Source: Actinomycetota bacterium (GTDB lineage Bacteria; Actinomycetota; Actinomycetes; Nanopelagicales; Nanopelagicaceae). Taken from it: a stretch of DNA of 52,077 nt. The DNA is taken from positions 1-52,077 of the forward strand of contig WLNU01000001.1 in NCBI GenBank assembly GCA_009699645.1, given 5' to 3'. The notes beneath the pieces were generated by a model, which saw only the letters and a list, made by a program, of their open reading frames with translations, was not told the DNA's origin and ran no database searches. A program made the translations under genes and the position numbers. Shown one piece after another: positions 1 to 7,132 of this stretch (within the stretch, counting starts at the first letter, position 1; each line of letters opens with the position of its first letter).

Positions 1-431
1 CCAATGATGTTGACTCGGCTTTGAAAAAGCGCCGGAACATCGATCCAGAAAATAACTGGAACGTTGCGAAGTGCTTCAAACTCAGGCTGAAAAGCTATGC
101 CGGCCGTTGGAACAAGCTTTGTTAGACGATCGCTCAGATTCACCGAATGTGAGATGGTTGTTGGTTTAGCTGTCCGCGGCTTATATGTGCGCTTTACATA
201 GGGCTCAGGGGTAGGTGATGGTTTTGGTGGAAACCATAATGTCGCAGTGGGAGAAGGTTGAGGTTTCGGTGCGCGCACTGTAGTTCTGCCACCACTGCCC
301 TTATGGGCCTCAATAATGATCTGATTATCTTTGGTGTAGACATCAACGCATGCGCTTTCAGTGCACTCTGCAACTGCAATTTCTGGAACAGTGAAAAAGA
401 GGGCCAAACTCAGGATTATCAAGGCTTTCAT
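1..431 (-). CDS. Secreted/anchored protein of unknown function, 3' end outside the window
   Basis: The reading frame is open from an ATG at 431 to the window edge, about 143 codons, so the C-terminus is missing. Residues 1-22 form a Sec-type signal peptide (Lys2, then a hydrophobic core rich in Leu/Ile/Phe, ending around AVAEC). A Cys follows at once, and a further pair of Cys lies nearby. Around residues 50-95 the chain is rich in Pro, Thr and Lys/Arg, which looks like a flexible extracytoplasmic linker, and a folded part begins afterwards. GTG codons 9 and 24 nt upstream are in frame and could be the true start; an in-frame TGA lies further upstream. It is divergent from the Nudix gene. I do not recognise the family. 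Confidence 0.6.
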   Translation of the reverse strand, partial: MKALIILSLALFFTVPEIAVAECTESACVDVYTKDNQIIIEAHKGSGGRTTVRAPKPQPSPTATLWFPPKPSPTPEPYVKRTYKPRTAKPTTISHSVNLSDRLTKLVPTAGIAFQPEFEALRNVPVIFWIDVPALFQSRVNII

Positions 432-510
432 GCCCAGCACGATAAGTGTGTGCACCGACCGTAATCGCTCTCATGCCGCGAACTGTGGATAGTTGTGAGA
501 GCCTTGCCCC

Positions 511-969
511 ATGGTTGCCAAAGATGGTGATGGTTGGGTCCAATGCGAGTGTGGAAATAAACATTGGGGTCTAAACGGTGCCGCTGGAATCTTGTTATTT
601 CGGGGCCGTGAAATTCTCTTGCAACACCGTGCGCCATGGGTTCACAACGGAGATACATGGGGAATTCCAGGAGGGGCTCGCGATAGCCATGAGAGTGTTA
701 TTCAAGGTGCTATTCGTGAGGCGATTGAGGAGACTGGCATCGATCCGGAACTCGTTGTGCCCTTAACAATCTTTAGCGACGAGCATGGTAATTGGCGCTA
801 TGACACCGTTATTGCACGTGCCGCCGAAGAACTCATTGCACGCGAAGTCAATGATGAATCCCATGAAGTTCGTTGGGTAGATATTGATAATACTGGTGAG
901 CTAAATCTTCATCCAAGTTTTGCTAAAACCTGGCCCCAGTTAAAGGCCCTCATTCAATCGCTTGAGTGA
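511..969 (+). CDS. Nudix hydrolase
   Basis: A 152-residue single-domain Nudix pyrophosphohydrolase. The Nudix box lies at about residues 54-77 and fits GX5EX7REUXEEXGU (GG..., E61, then REAIEETGI). These residues bind the divalent metal that drives hydrolysis of a nucleoside diphosphate linked to another moiety. The N-terminus has a CxC pair (CECGNKHWG) that could be a vestigial zinc site. The substrate cannot be read from the sequence; NUDT/MutT-like sanitation of nucleotides is possible. The 3' end overlaps the convergent helicase gene by 30 bp, which is unusual but both frames are strong. Confidence 0.9.
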   Translation: MVAKDGDGWVQCECGNKHWGLNGAAGILLFRGREILLQHRAPWVHNGDTWGIPGGARDSHESVIQGAIREAIEETGIDPELVVPLTIFSDEHGNWRYDTVIARAAEELIAREVNDESHEVRWVDIDNTGELNLHPSFAKTWPQLKALIQSLE

Positions 970-2931
970 TTCTCGAACAACCTCCTTATCTGAGGTTCGC
1001 CACAACGGTGGCATTGAGTTCAAAAGCACGCTGCCATACCTCTTAGTCACAATGCGCGAATCTAAGATCGCAACAACACCGCGATCTTCAACCGATCTAA
1101 TTAATCGGCCAGTGCCCTGGGCTAAAAGCAGGGCTGCGCGAGGCAGAGAGACCTGCATGAAACCACTTCCACCTGCGGCATCTGCCTGGGCTGCGCGCGC
1201 TGACATCACGGGCTCATCGGGACGTGGAAAAGGGATGCGATCAATTGCAACAAGAATGCAACTATTTCCCGGCACGTCAACGCCCTGCCATAAAGACATT
1301 GTGCCAAGCAAAATCGATGTCTCATCCTTTGCAAATTTTTCTACGAGTGGGCCAACTGAATCTCCACGTTTTTGTGTAAAGATCTTTATTGGCAGCTCTG
1401 CTAAGACCTTTCGCAGATGCACATCGGCGGCCTCTACTCCGCGCCAGGATGAAAACAGGGCCAATGTGCGCCCACCTGCAGCATCGATGAGCTCACCGAG
1501 TTCGGTAAGAACTTCGATACTTGGACCATCTCGGCCAGGTTCTGGTAAATGTTTTGGCATATATAAAACACCTTGATTGGCAAAATCAAAGGGAGAGCCA
1601 ACATCGAGCATCTGCACATTAGCGGGATCAACTTCACCGCTCTTGGCATCACTATTTAAATCATCGCCCACTAAGAAGCCGATGCTCTTAGCGAGGGCGT
1701 TAAATGAGTTTCCGACGGTTAACGTAGCCGATGTGGCAATCACAGGGGTTTGAGTCAGTAGATTCTCACGCAAGAGCTCAGAGACTGAGAGCGGAGCTAA
1801 ATGCAAAGTTGAAAAAGTGGGTTCATACCAGAGCACAAATCCATCACCGAGTTTGAGTAAGGTGGCCGCTGTTGTAGATATTTCACTGACTGCGCCCTTT
1901 ACTCGTGCGCGCTCGGCTAAAACATCGGTGTCGATAATCTCATCATCGGCCGACATAAACTGTGTAATTGCCTGGGCGCTCTCGCGCAGCTTTCTAATCG
2001 GTGATTCAAGGGATTGCGGAATCTCTTCCAGGCGACCTTGGGCGGCAAAATCTCCACGGATAGATTCACCGTAATCAACCATAGATTCGTGAAAGTCGTT
2101 AGCGGCTTTATGAAAGGCATCTGCCAACTTGCCTGGCATGAACTTGCGCGCCATTGCCGATGCGCGTAGCACGCGTGCCGATGTGAGCTCCTCTGTTACG
2201 GCCTGCGTTGCCCGATCCATAAACTCGTGTGCCTCATCGAGTACTACTGCATCGCGCTCTGGCAAAATCGGATGCGAATCAACAATTTCAATGGCCAATA
2301 GGGTGTGATTAGTAACTACTACATCGGCCGTTTGTGCCTTACCTTTTGCCTTAGCTGCAAAACACTGTGGCCCAAATGCGCATTTATCGGCGCCAACACA
2401 TTCACGGCCAGAGACCGAGTTTGCCGCCCAGACTCGCCGATCTACTTCTGGGGCATCATCGCGGTCGCCTGATACACCGGGTTTACGTGCCCATTCATGT
2501 AAACGCTTGGCATCTTTTTCCAGCGATGAGATGCCCAACATAATTTCACCATCGGCATCTGGCTCTTCACTATTCATCTTTTGCAGACAGATGTAGTTAC
2601 CCACGCCCTTATAGATTGCATAGGTAATTTCCCGGCCCAATACTTTTTCAAGTGCTGGCACAACTGCTGGTAAATCACGTTCAACTAGCTGGCGTTGAAG
2701 TGCCAGCGTGGCCGTTGCAACCAATACTTTTCGCCCATGAACAAGTGGTGGAATGATGTAGGCCAGCGATTTTCCCGTACCAGTACCTGCTTGAACCATT
2801 AAGTGATGTCGATCAGTCAGAGCATTTGCCACAGCCTCAGCCATTTCAATCTGGCCTTCGCGCGGCGCCCCTCCAATTGCAGTAACTGCAGCATCGAGTG
2901 CTTCGCGCACCTTTGCCGACATATCACTCAT
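940..2931 (-). CDS. DinG/XPD-family ATP-dependent DNA helicase with Fe-S cluster motif
   Basis: A superfamily 2 helicase of 663 residues, the usual size for actinobacterial DinG-like proteins. Walker A is GTGTGKS at residues 49-55 and the DEAH box is at 232-235. Motif VI is near the C-terminus (QGTGRLIRS). Cys115, Cys178, Cys184 and Cys190 lie between Walker A and the DEAH box with the spacing of the XPD/DinG [4Fe-4S] domain, so it should be a 5'-3' Fe-S helicase acting on damaged or structured DNA. In many Actinobacteria a helicase of this kind sits near lexA, nrdR and nrdJ; here nrdJ is about 47 kb away at the other end of the window and neither lexA nor nrdR lies between them. Confidence 0.93.
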   Translation of the reverse strand: MSDMSAKVREALDAAVTAIGGAPREGQIEMAEAVANALTDRHHLMVQAGTGTGKSLAYIIPPLVHGRKVLVATATLALQRQLVERDLPAVVPALEKVLGREITYAIYKGVGNYICLQKMNSEEPDADGEIMLGISSLEKDAKRLHEWARKPGVSGDRDDAPEVDRRVWAANSVSGRECVGADKCAFGPQCFAAKAKGKAQTADVVVTNHTLLAIEIVDSHPILPERDAVVLDEAHEFMDRATQAVTEELTSARVLRASAMARKFMPGKLADAFHKAANDFHESMVDYGESIRGDFAAQGRLEEIPQSLESPIRKLRESAQAITQFMSADDEIIDTDVLAERARVKGAVSEISTTAATLLKLGDGFVLWYEPTFSTLHLAPLSVSELLRENLLTQTPVIATSATLTVGNSFNALAKSIGFLVGDDLNSDAKSGEVDPANVQMLDVGSPFDFANQGVLYMPKHLPEPGRDGPSIEVLTELGELIDAAGGRTLALFSSWRGVEAADVHLRKVLAELPIKIFTQKRGDSVGPLVEKFAKDETSILLGTMSLWQGVDVPGNSCILVAIDRIPFPRPDEPVMSARAAQADAAGGSGFMQVSLPRAALLLAQGTGRLIRSVEDRGVVAILDSRIVTKRYGSVLLNSMPPLWRTSDKEVVRESLKRLNEGL

Positions 2932-3023
2932 GGGGCCAATCCTAGTCTCTAGGAGTTTGCCTCATTTGCCGAACCACCTAATCGCTGAGTTCGCAGTAAC
3001 ATTGACATCACTAATTCTCGCTT

Positions 3024-3071
3024 GGTGGTCAATAATTATTCCTTGACACCGAATAATCAGCAGCATAGGCT
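3024..3071 (+). promoter_or_regulatory. Candidate promoter and operator upstream of the CnbZ-like gene
   Basis: TTGACA at 3043-3048 is followed after 17 nt by TAGGCT at 3066-3071, a fair -35/-10 pair about 100 nt before the gene at 3169. An imperfect inverted repeat, GGTGGTCAA at 3024-3032 and TTGACACC at 3043-3050, overlaps the -35 and could be an operator. It differs from the TTCA-N6-TGAA palindromes further right. The rest of 2932-3168 shows nothing recognisable. Confidence 0.35.
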
Positions 3072-3168
3072 CCTTTTGCACCTAATTTCAGATCAAAAAC
3101 TGTGCGTGACAAAAATCAGAGTAGAAGTTTTTTACCCCATCCGCAAGGAGCAAAAGTAAGGAGGAAGT

Positions 3169-3921
3169 GTGACTCTTGAAGTAGTGCTACATCCAAGCGA
3201 AAGCTATAGATTTTTGCCTGCAATCACAGCGTATTCTGCTGGTTTTGCAGCATCGGAAGGATATGAAATCACGGCTCTCCGATTACTGGATTGCCCAACA
3301 CTTTCTGTCGGGCTTGAAAGAATTGATCAAGAAATTAAAAGACGTGGACTTCCCGCCTCAGCCTTGGCGGGATTACAGCTTCGATCGCCAGGTGCATTTA
3401 GTTTCGAAGCTTTCGCAAAATTCAACGATGAGTATCGCCAATTACTCATTAATCGTGGCTTGATTATTAATGGAGTCAATCCAATTTCTCGTACAAATGT
3501 TATTCCAATTCACCAAAAACTAGCTGCGCCCTCAATTTCAGTTGCATTTATCGTTCACCCTAGTCAAGGGCAGGGTGGGAGTGATTTTGTTGTCGCCGGA
3601 GCGGGTGAGGTTAGAGGCGAGTTAGGACCTGAAAACATTGTTGCTCGAGGAGACTTGAGTCAAAAAGGACTATCTTTAAAAGTCGAATGCGTACTAGACA
3701 TAATGCTCGAAAGACTTAACGCTTTAGCGGTAACGGTTCAAAGTCCTTCTACGGTAAATGTTTATACGCTCCACGAAATTTCAGGATTGACTGAAAAGAT
3801 TGAAGTCAAACTACCCGCTACTTCCAGAAATGGTTATACAACTTGGCTCACAAGACCACCTATAGAGGAGCTTGAATTTGAGATGGACTGCTCACGTTAT
3901 AGTAAATGGGTGGTCATTTAG
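3169..3921 (+). CDS. CnbZ-like deaminase-family protein (RidA-related fold)
   Basis: A 250-residue protein starting at GTG, with a good AGGAGG site just upstream (3160s). The conserved blocks match what I recall of the family named after CnbZ, the 2-amino-5-chloromuconate deaminase of aminophenol degraders: an N-terminal YRFLP...YSAG block, LRSPGAF...F..FN.EY near residues 90-110, NP(I/V)(A/S)R.N near 128, FVVAGAGEV near 165, RGD.S..GL.LK near 185, VYT(L/V)H near 228, and a C-terminal (ARPP)..ELE(F/Y)EMDC. The layout resembles two RidA-like halves. A true chloromuconate substrate is unlikely here; a role in deaminating an enamine or 2-aminomuconate-like intermediate fits a neighbourhood full of PLP enzymes and RidA proteins. 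Family assignment is from memory of the motif pattern. Confidence 0.7.
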   Translation: MTLEVVLHPSESYRFLPAITAYSAGFAASEGYEITALRLLDCPTLSVGLERIDQEIKRRGLPASALAGLQLRSPGAFSFEAFAKFNDEYRQLLINRGLIINGVNPISRTNVIPIHQKLAAPSISVAFIVHPSQGQGGSDFVVAGAGEVRGELGPENIVARGDLSQKGLSLKVECVLDIMLERLNALAVTVQSPSTVNVYTLHEISGLTEKIEVKLPATSRNGYTTWLTRPPIEELEFEMDCSRYSKWVVI

Positions 3922-3926
3922 AGCAA

Positions 3927-4100
3927 TCAGTACGTTGCTCTTCCTCCTGATGCATCAAGTGTGAGGCCAGATGCCAATTAACAGGCCTTGGATGCCATAG
4001 AAACGACTATTTCAAGGACCTCTTCGGGCACTCCTACGCGCCCAATCGGAATTCTTCCCAACATGTATGTAAGAGTTTCTGTAGTAACACCGGAGTTCAT
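3927..4100 (-). pseudogene. Decayed C-terminal fragment of an SDR oxidoreductase
   Basis: Read on the minus strand this stretch encodes about 57 residues closely similar to the C-terminus of the intact SDR at 6365-7123. Shared blocks include ETL.YMLGRIP.GRVG.PEE, MAS.AC and TLDASGGRATY followed by stop at the same place. It has an in-frame TAA after MASKAC. Upstream of 4100 the match to the paralog's VIRTPMN region continues only with small deletions and a frameshift, and then disappears. No start codon or upstream SDR body is present, so it is a dead remnant of a second SDR copy. Confidence 0.85.
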
Positions 4101-4177
4101 GGTAATTCGTTACTTTCCGGCATAGAGTTCTGGTTATAAAGGACGTCTAGGGTGAGAAATGGTTAGGTGATTTATCT

Positions 4178-5374
4178 ATGCTTCGATCTGGACTTAGATC
4201 TGCATCAAATCAAGATTGGGCGAAACCCTTTCGAAATTATAGGGATGAGATAATACAAAACTATGGTAAATGTATTGGAAAAGAATTAGATGAATTAGTA
4301 ACACCCGCCCTCATTCTTGATCGGGCAATACTAAATCGTAATATTAATAAAATGACAACTGCACTCGCAGATTCAAAAGTCGTCCTGCGGCCCCATACCA
4401 AAGTACAGAAATCAACAGATCTCGCACGTATCCAAATTGAAGCTGGAGCAATTGGTGTAACTGTATCGACTATCTGGGAAGCAGCAGCCATGTTCGCCTC
4501 CGGCGTTGAAAGTGTTCTTATAGCAAATCTAGTTGTAGGAAAAAATAAAATTGATAGTTTGGCGTTGATTGCAAAGTACGGAGATTTGATAGTTTCCGTT
4601 GACAATATGCAAAATATTGACGATATTGCCTATTCACTCAAAAAATATGGCTCTAAAGTTTCTGTTCTTATTGACTTAGATGTCGGCTTGGCGCGATGCG
4701 GAGCAAGATCGCCTCAAGAAGCCATGAAACTTGCGAATCAAGTTGCTAGCCATCCAAATATGTTACTTAAGGGGATTCAAGCTTATGAAGGGCACTGCAT
4801 GCTTGAACCTAATCCAGAAGTCAGGGTTTCTCTTGCGAATAAGGCAATGGACTACGCAGGCTCAGTTTTAGAACAAATAGCAGCTAAATACCCAAGCGCA
4901 ATAGTGCTTTCTGGTGGTGGAACGGGAACGTATAACATCACTGGCAAACATCCATCGGTCACAGAATTACAAGCAGGATCTTTTGTTTTTATGGATTCAT
5001 TCCACGGTAATCTCGCTCCTATTTTTGAAATTTCTCTCACAGTTCTCGCAACTGTCACAGCACGTCACAAAAATAGAATCACACTTGATGCCGGTAGAAA
5101 ATCTATTGGTATTGACTTTGCTCCACCTAGAATCAAGAACTCTGACTTAGTAGCAAATTTCTGTGCTGAAGAGCATGCCATATTTGATATTCATTCAGAA
5201 GACAAGATTCACTTAGGAGATAGGTTGGAATTGGTTTCAGGTTACGCTCCAACAACAGTTAACTTACATGATGTAATTTTTGTTATTGAAGATAATAAGG
5301 TAGTTGAGCTATGGCCAGTTTTTCCAAGAGGTCCACAAGATAAAGGCTTTTTGAGTTCACTCCAGAACAGCTGA
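4178..5374 (+). CDS. D-threonine aldolase / D-serine dehydratase-like PLP enzyme with altered metal site
   Basis: A 398-residue fold-type III PLP enzyme (alanine-racemase-like barrel plus C-terminal DSD domain). The PLP lysine is Lys75 in RPHTK, and the phosphate-binding SGGGTGTY is near residue 250. Family members use a C-terminal His-x-Cys or His-x-Asp pair to bind the catalytic divalent metal. At that place this protein reads SGYAPT (Tyr356 and Pro358), whereas the paralog at 21899-23035 keeps PNHVC. It may therefore be metal-independent, have a changed reaction or use other ligands. About 40 residues precede the usual family start, so the ATG at 4178 is not certain, and its ribosome-binding site is weak. 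Followed by a strong terminator. Confidence 0.85.
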   Translation: MLRSGLRSASNQDWAKPFRNYRDEIIQNYGKCIGKELDELVTPALILDRAILNRNINKMTTALADSKVVLRPHTKVQKSTDLARIQIEAGAIGVTVSTIWEAAAMFASGVESVLIANLVVGKNKIDSLALIAKYGDLIVSVDNMQNIDDIAYSLKKYGSKVSVLIDLDVGLARCGARSPQEAMKLANQVASHPNMLLKGIQAYEGHCMLEPNPEVRVSLANKAMDYAGSVLEQIAAKYPSAIVLSGGGTGTYNITGKHPSVTELQAGSFVFMDSFHGNLAPIFEISLTVLATVTARHKNRITLDAGRKSIGIDFAPPRIKNSDLVANFCAEEHAIFDIHSEDKIHLGDRLELVSGYAPTTVNLHDVIFVIEDNKVVELWPVFPRGPQDKGFLSSLQNS

Positions 5375-5379
5375 TTTAT

Positions 5380-5405
5380 ATTGAGTTCAGTATGCTGAAC
5401 TCAAT
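5380..5405 (+). terminator. Intrinsic terminator after the DSD-like gene
   Basis: A perfect 11-bp stem, ATTGAGTTCAG at 5380-5390 and CTGAACTCAAT at 5395-5405, encloses a TATG loop and is followed by a T-rich run (ACATTTTCTTT). It starts 6 nt after the stop codon at 5374, so transcription of the upstream gene should end here. Confidence 0.75.
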
Positions 5406-5419
5406 ACATTTTCTTTCAT

Positions 5420-5428
5420 TGCTATAAT
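5420..5428 (+). promoter_or_regulatory. Extended -10 promoter for the SDR at 5500
   Basis: TGCTATAAT at 5420-5428 combines a consensus TATAAT with the TG of an extended -10 element. No good -35 hexamer is seen, as expected for this promoter type. It lies between the terminator and the SDR start at 5500, so the SDR is probably transcribed on its own. Confidence 0.55.
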
Positions 5429-5499
5429 GCAAATTCAGGTCTAGAGTCATATAACACATCACTGGTATTCCAATGTTTGAGGTCTGAAAGGATTTCGCC

Positions 5500-6282
5500 A
5501 TGACTGTTCAAACTCAAAGGCTTGCCCTCGTCACAGGCGCAAGTCGAGGAATTGGACGTCACATAGCCCTAGGACTTCTTGAGGCGGGGCATACCGTTAT
5601 CGCAGTTTCGCGTAATTCTTTTGATACAGATGGTCTTTCTTCTACCCAAAAGTCCTCAATCATTAGTATTAATGGAGACGTGAGTGATCACTTATTTATT
5701 GAGAAACTCGAGCGCCAGATATCTAAGGAACATGGGGCAGTTCAAATTCTTGTGAATAGTGCAGGGATTTTTGGCCCATTTGCTTTAATTCAAGACACTG
5801 ATCCAAATGAATGGGCGCGTACCATCATTATCGATGCAATAGCTCCGTACTACACCGTACACTATTTCTTGCCAGCAATGCTAGAAAGAAAGTGGGGCAG
5901 GGTTATCAATGTGGGATCTGCCGCTTCTTTACATACCCCAGGACCACTCTATAGCGCTTACGGCACTGCAAAGGTCGCACTCAACCAATTAACGCGGCAA
6001 ATAGCTTCGGAAATTGCAGGGTCTGGCGTCACCGCAAATGTGATTCACCCTGGTGAAGTGCAAAGTGAGATGTGGGTTGATATACAAACTAAAACTGCAG
6101 CACTCGGTAAGGCTGGTAATAATCAACAAGTGTGGGTTGATTGGGTTGATGAGACGGGTGGAGATGATCCAAAGAAGGCAGCAGATTTGGTGTTGAAGCT
6201 AGTTAGCGCAGAAAGTGATGGAGTTAATGGTAGTTTTTGCTGGATTGATAATCCACTTCAGGCGCCCATTCCAAGTTGGTAA
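5500..6282 (+). CDS. SDR-family NAD(P)-dependent oxidoreductase
   Basis: A 260-residue classical short-chain dehydrogenase. The cofactor motif TGASRGIG is at residues 13-20, NSAG near 86-89, the catalytic Ser in the NVGSAAS segment near 140, and YGTAK (Tyr-x3-Lys) near 155. It probably interconverts an alcohol and a ketone with NAD(P). The substrate cannot be read from sequence; the neighbouring PLP and RidA-like genes suggest a hydroxy- or amino-acid-derived compound. AAAGGA lies upstream of the ATG. It has its own promoter and is convergent with the SDR at 6365. Confidence 0.88.
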   Translation: MTVQTQRLALVTGASRGIGRHIALGLLEAGHTVIAVSRNSFDTDGLSSTQKSSIISINGDVSDHLFIEKLERQISKEHGAVQILVNSAGIFGPFALIQDTDPNEWARTIIIDAIAPYYTVHYFLPAMLERKWGRVINVGSAASLHTPGPLYSAYGTAKVALNQLTRQIASEIAGSGVTANVIHPGEVQSEMWVDIQTKTAALGKAGNNQQVWVDWVDETGGDDPKKAADLVLKLVSAESDGVNGSFCWIDNPLQAPIPSW

Positions 6283-6364
6283 AACAACAATATCTCTCGG
6301 TTCAGACTAGAGCCAATTCCTCTCTTCTTTGGCTGTCATGGGTGTTAATCCAGATAATCTATAT

Positions 6365-7123
6365 TTAATAAGTAGCTCTTCCTCCTGATGCATCAAAGGT
6401 AAAGCCCGTTGTGAAAGAGCAGGCCCTAGATGCCATAAACGCCAACATCTCCGCGGCCTCTTCTGGCTCTCCAACGCGTCCCATGGGAATTCGCCCTAAC
6501 ATGTACTTAAGTGTCTCCTCACTTGTATCGGCATTCATTGGAGTTCGAATCACTGCAGGAGCTAGCGCATTAATCGTGATTCCTTCAGCGGCTACCTCTT
6601 TACCAACACCTTTTATAAAACCAATCATCCCCGCCTTAGATGTGTTGTAGGCGTGCATTCCGGGATTGCCTTCCTTGCCGGCAATAGATGCAACGTGTGC
6701 AATTCGGCCATACTTTCTAGCTTTCATATGAGGAAGAACTGCTTGTGTCAGCCAAACCGTTCCAAATAAATTAATTGTGACTGTGCGCTCAAAAGCAGCC
6801 CAATTAACTTCCTCAATCTTTGTATTTGTGGGACCAACAACTCCAGCCGTGTTAATTAATGCATCAATTTGGCCATGCTGAGAAATAATTGTCATGATGA
6901 GAGAATTGACACTCCTGACATCACCTAAATCAACACTTTGAATCTGTGTCGAGTCAAGAGATAATTCTTCTTGCATCTCGGCTAATCCTGCTGTGTTAAG
7001 GTCAGCAATAATTACTTTAGCGCCTCTAGATTGGGCCAAAATTGCAGACGCTCGACCAATTCCACTAGCCCCACCAACGATCACCACAACTTGATTATCA
7101 AATCTGCTCAGATTACTCATCAT
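6365..7123 (-). CDS. SDR-family oxidoreductase, last gene of the D-aminoacylase operon
   Basis: A 252-residue classical SDR with GGASGIG near residue 17, NTAG near 92, catalytic Ser in HVASIAG near 142 and YNTSK near 157. The C-terminal TFDASGGRATY is shared with the dead fragment at 3927-4100, so two related copies once existed. The ATG lies 9 nt after the D-aminoacylase stop, so it is the fifth gene of the minus-strand unit that starts at 10877. It probably oxidises or reduces a hydroxy intermediate of the same pathway. MMSN could start at either Met. Confidence 0.9.
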   Translation of the reverse strand: MMSNLSRFDNQVVVIVGGASGIGRASAILAQSRGAKVIIADLNTAGLAEMQEELSLDSTQIQSVDLGDVRSVNSLIMTIISQHGQIDALINTAGVVGPTNTKIEEVNWAAFERTVTINLFGTVWLTQAVLPHMKARKYGRIAHVASIAGKEGNPGMHAYNTSKAGMIGFIKGVGKEVAAEGITINALAPAVIRTPMNADTSEETLKYMLGRIPMGRVGEPEEAAEMLAFMASRACSFTTGFTFDASGGRATY

Positions 7124-7132
7124 TCTCCCTTA

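Noticed and set aside
962..1576. 204-residue plus-strand ORF opposite the helicase gene
   Set aside because: It is the complement of a strongly conserved helicase and has no family-like motifs or ribosome-binding site.
6311..6334. AGCCAA/TTGGCT hairpin between the convergent SDR genes as a terminator
   Set aside because: Only a 6-bp stem with a 12-nt loop and no T run.
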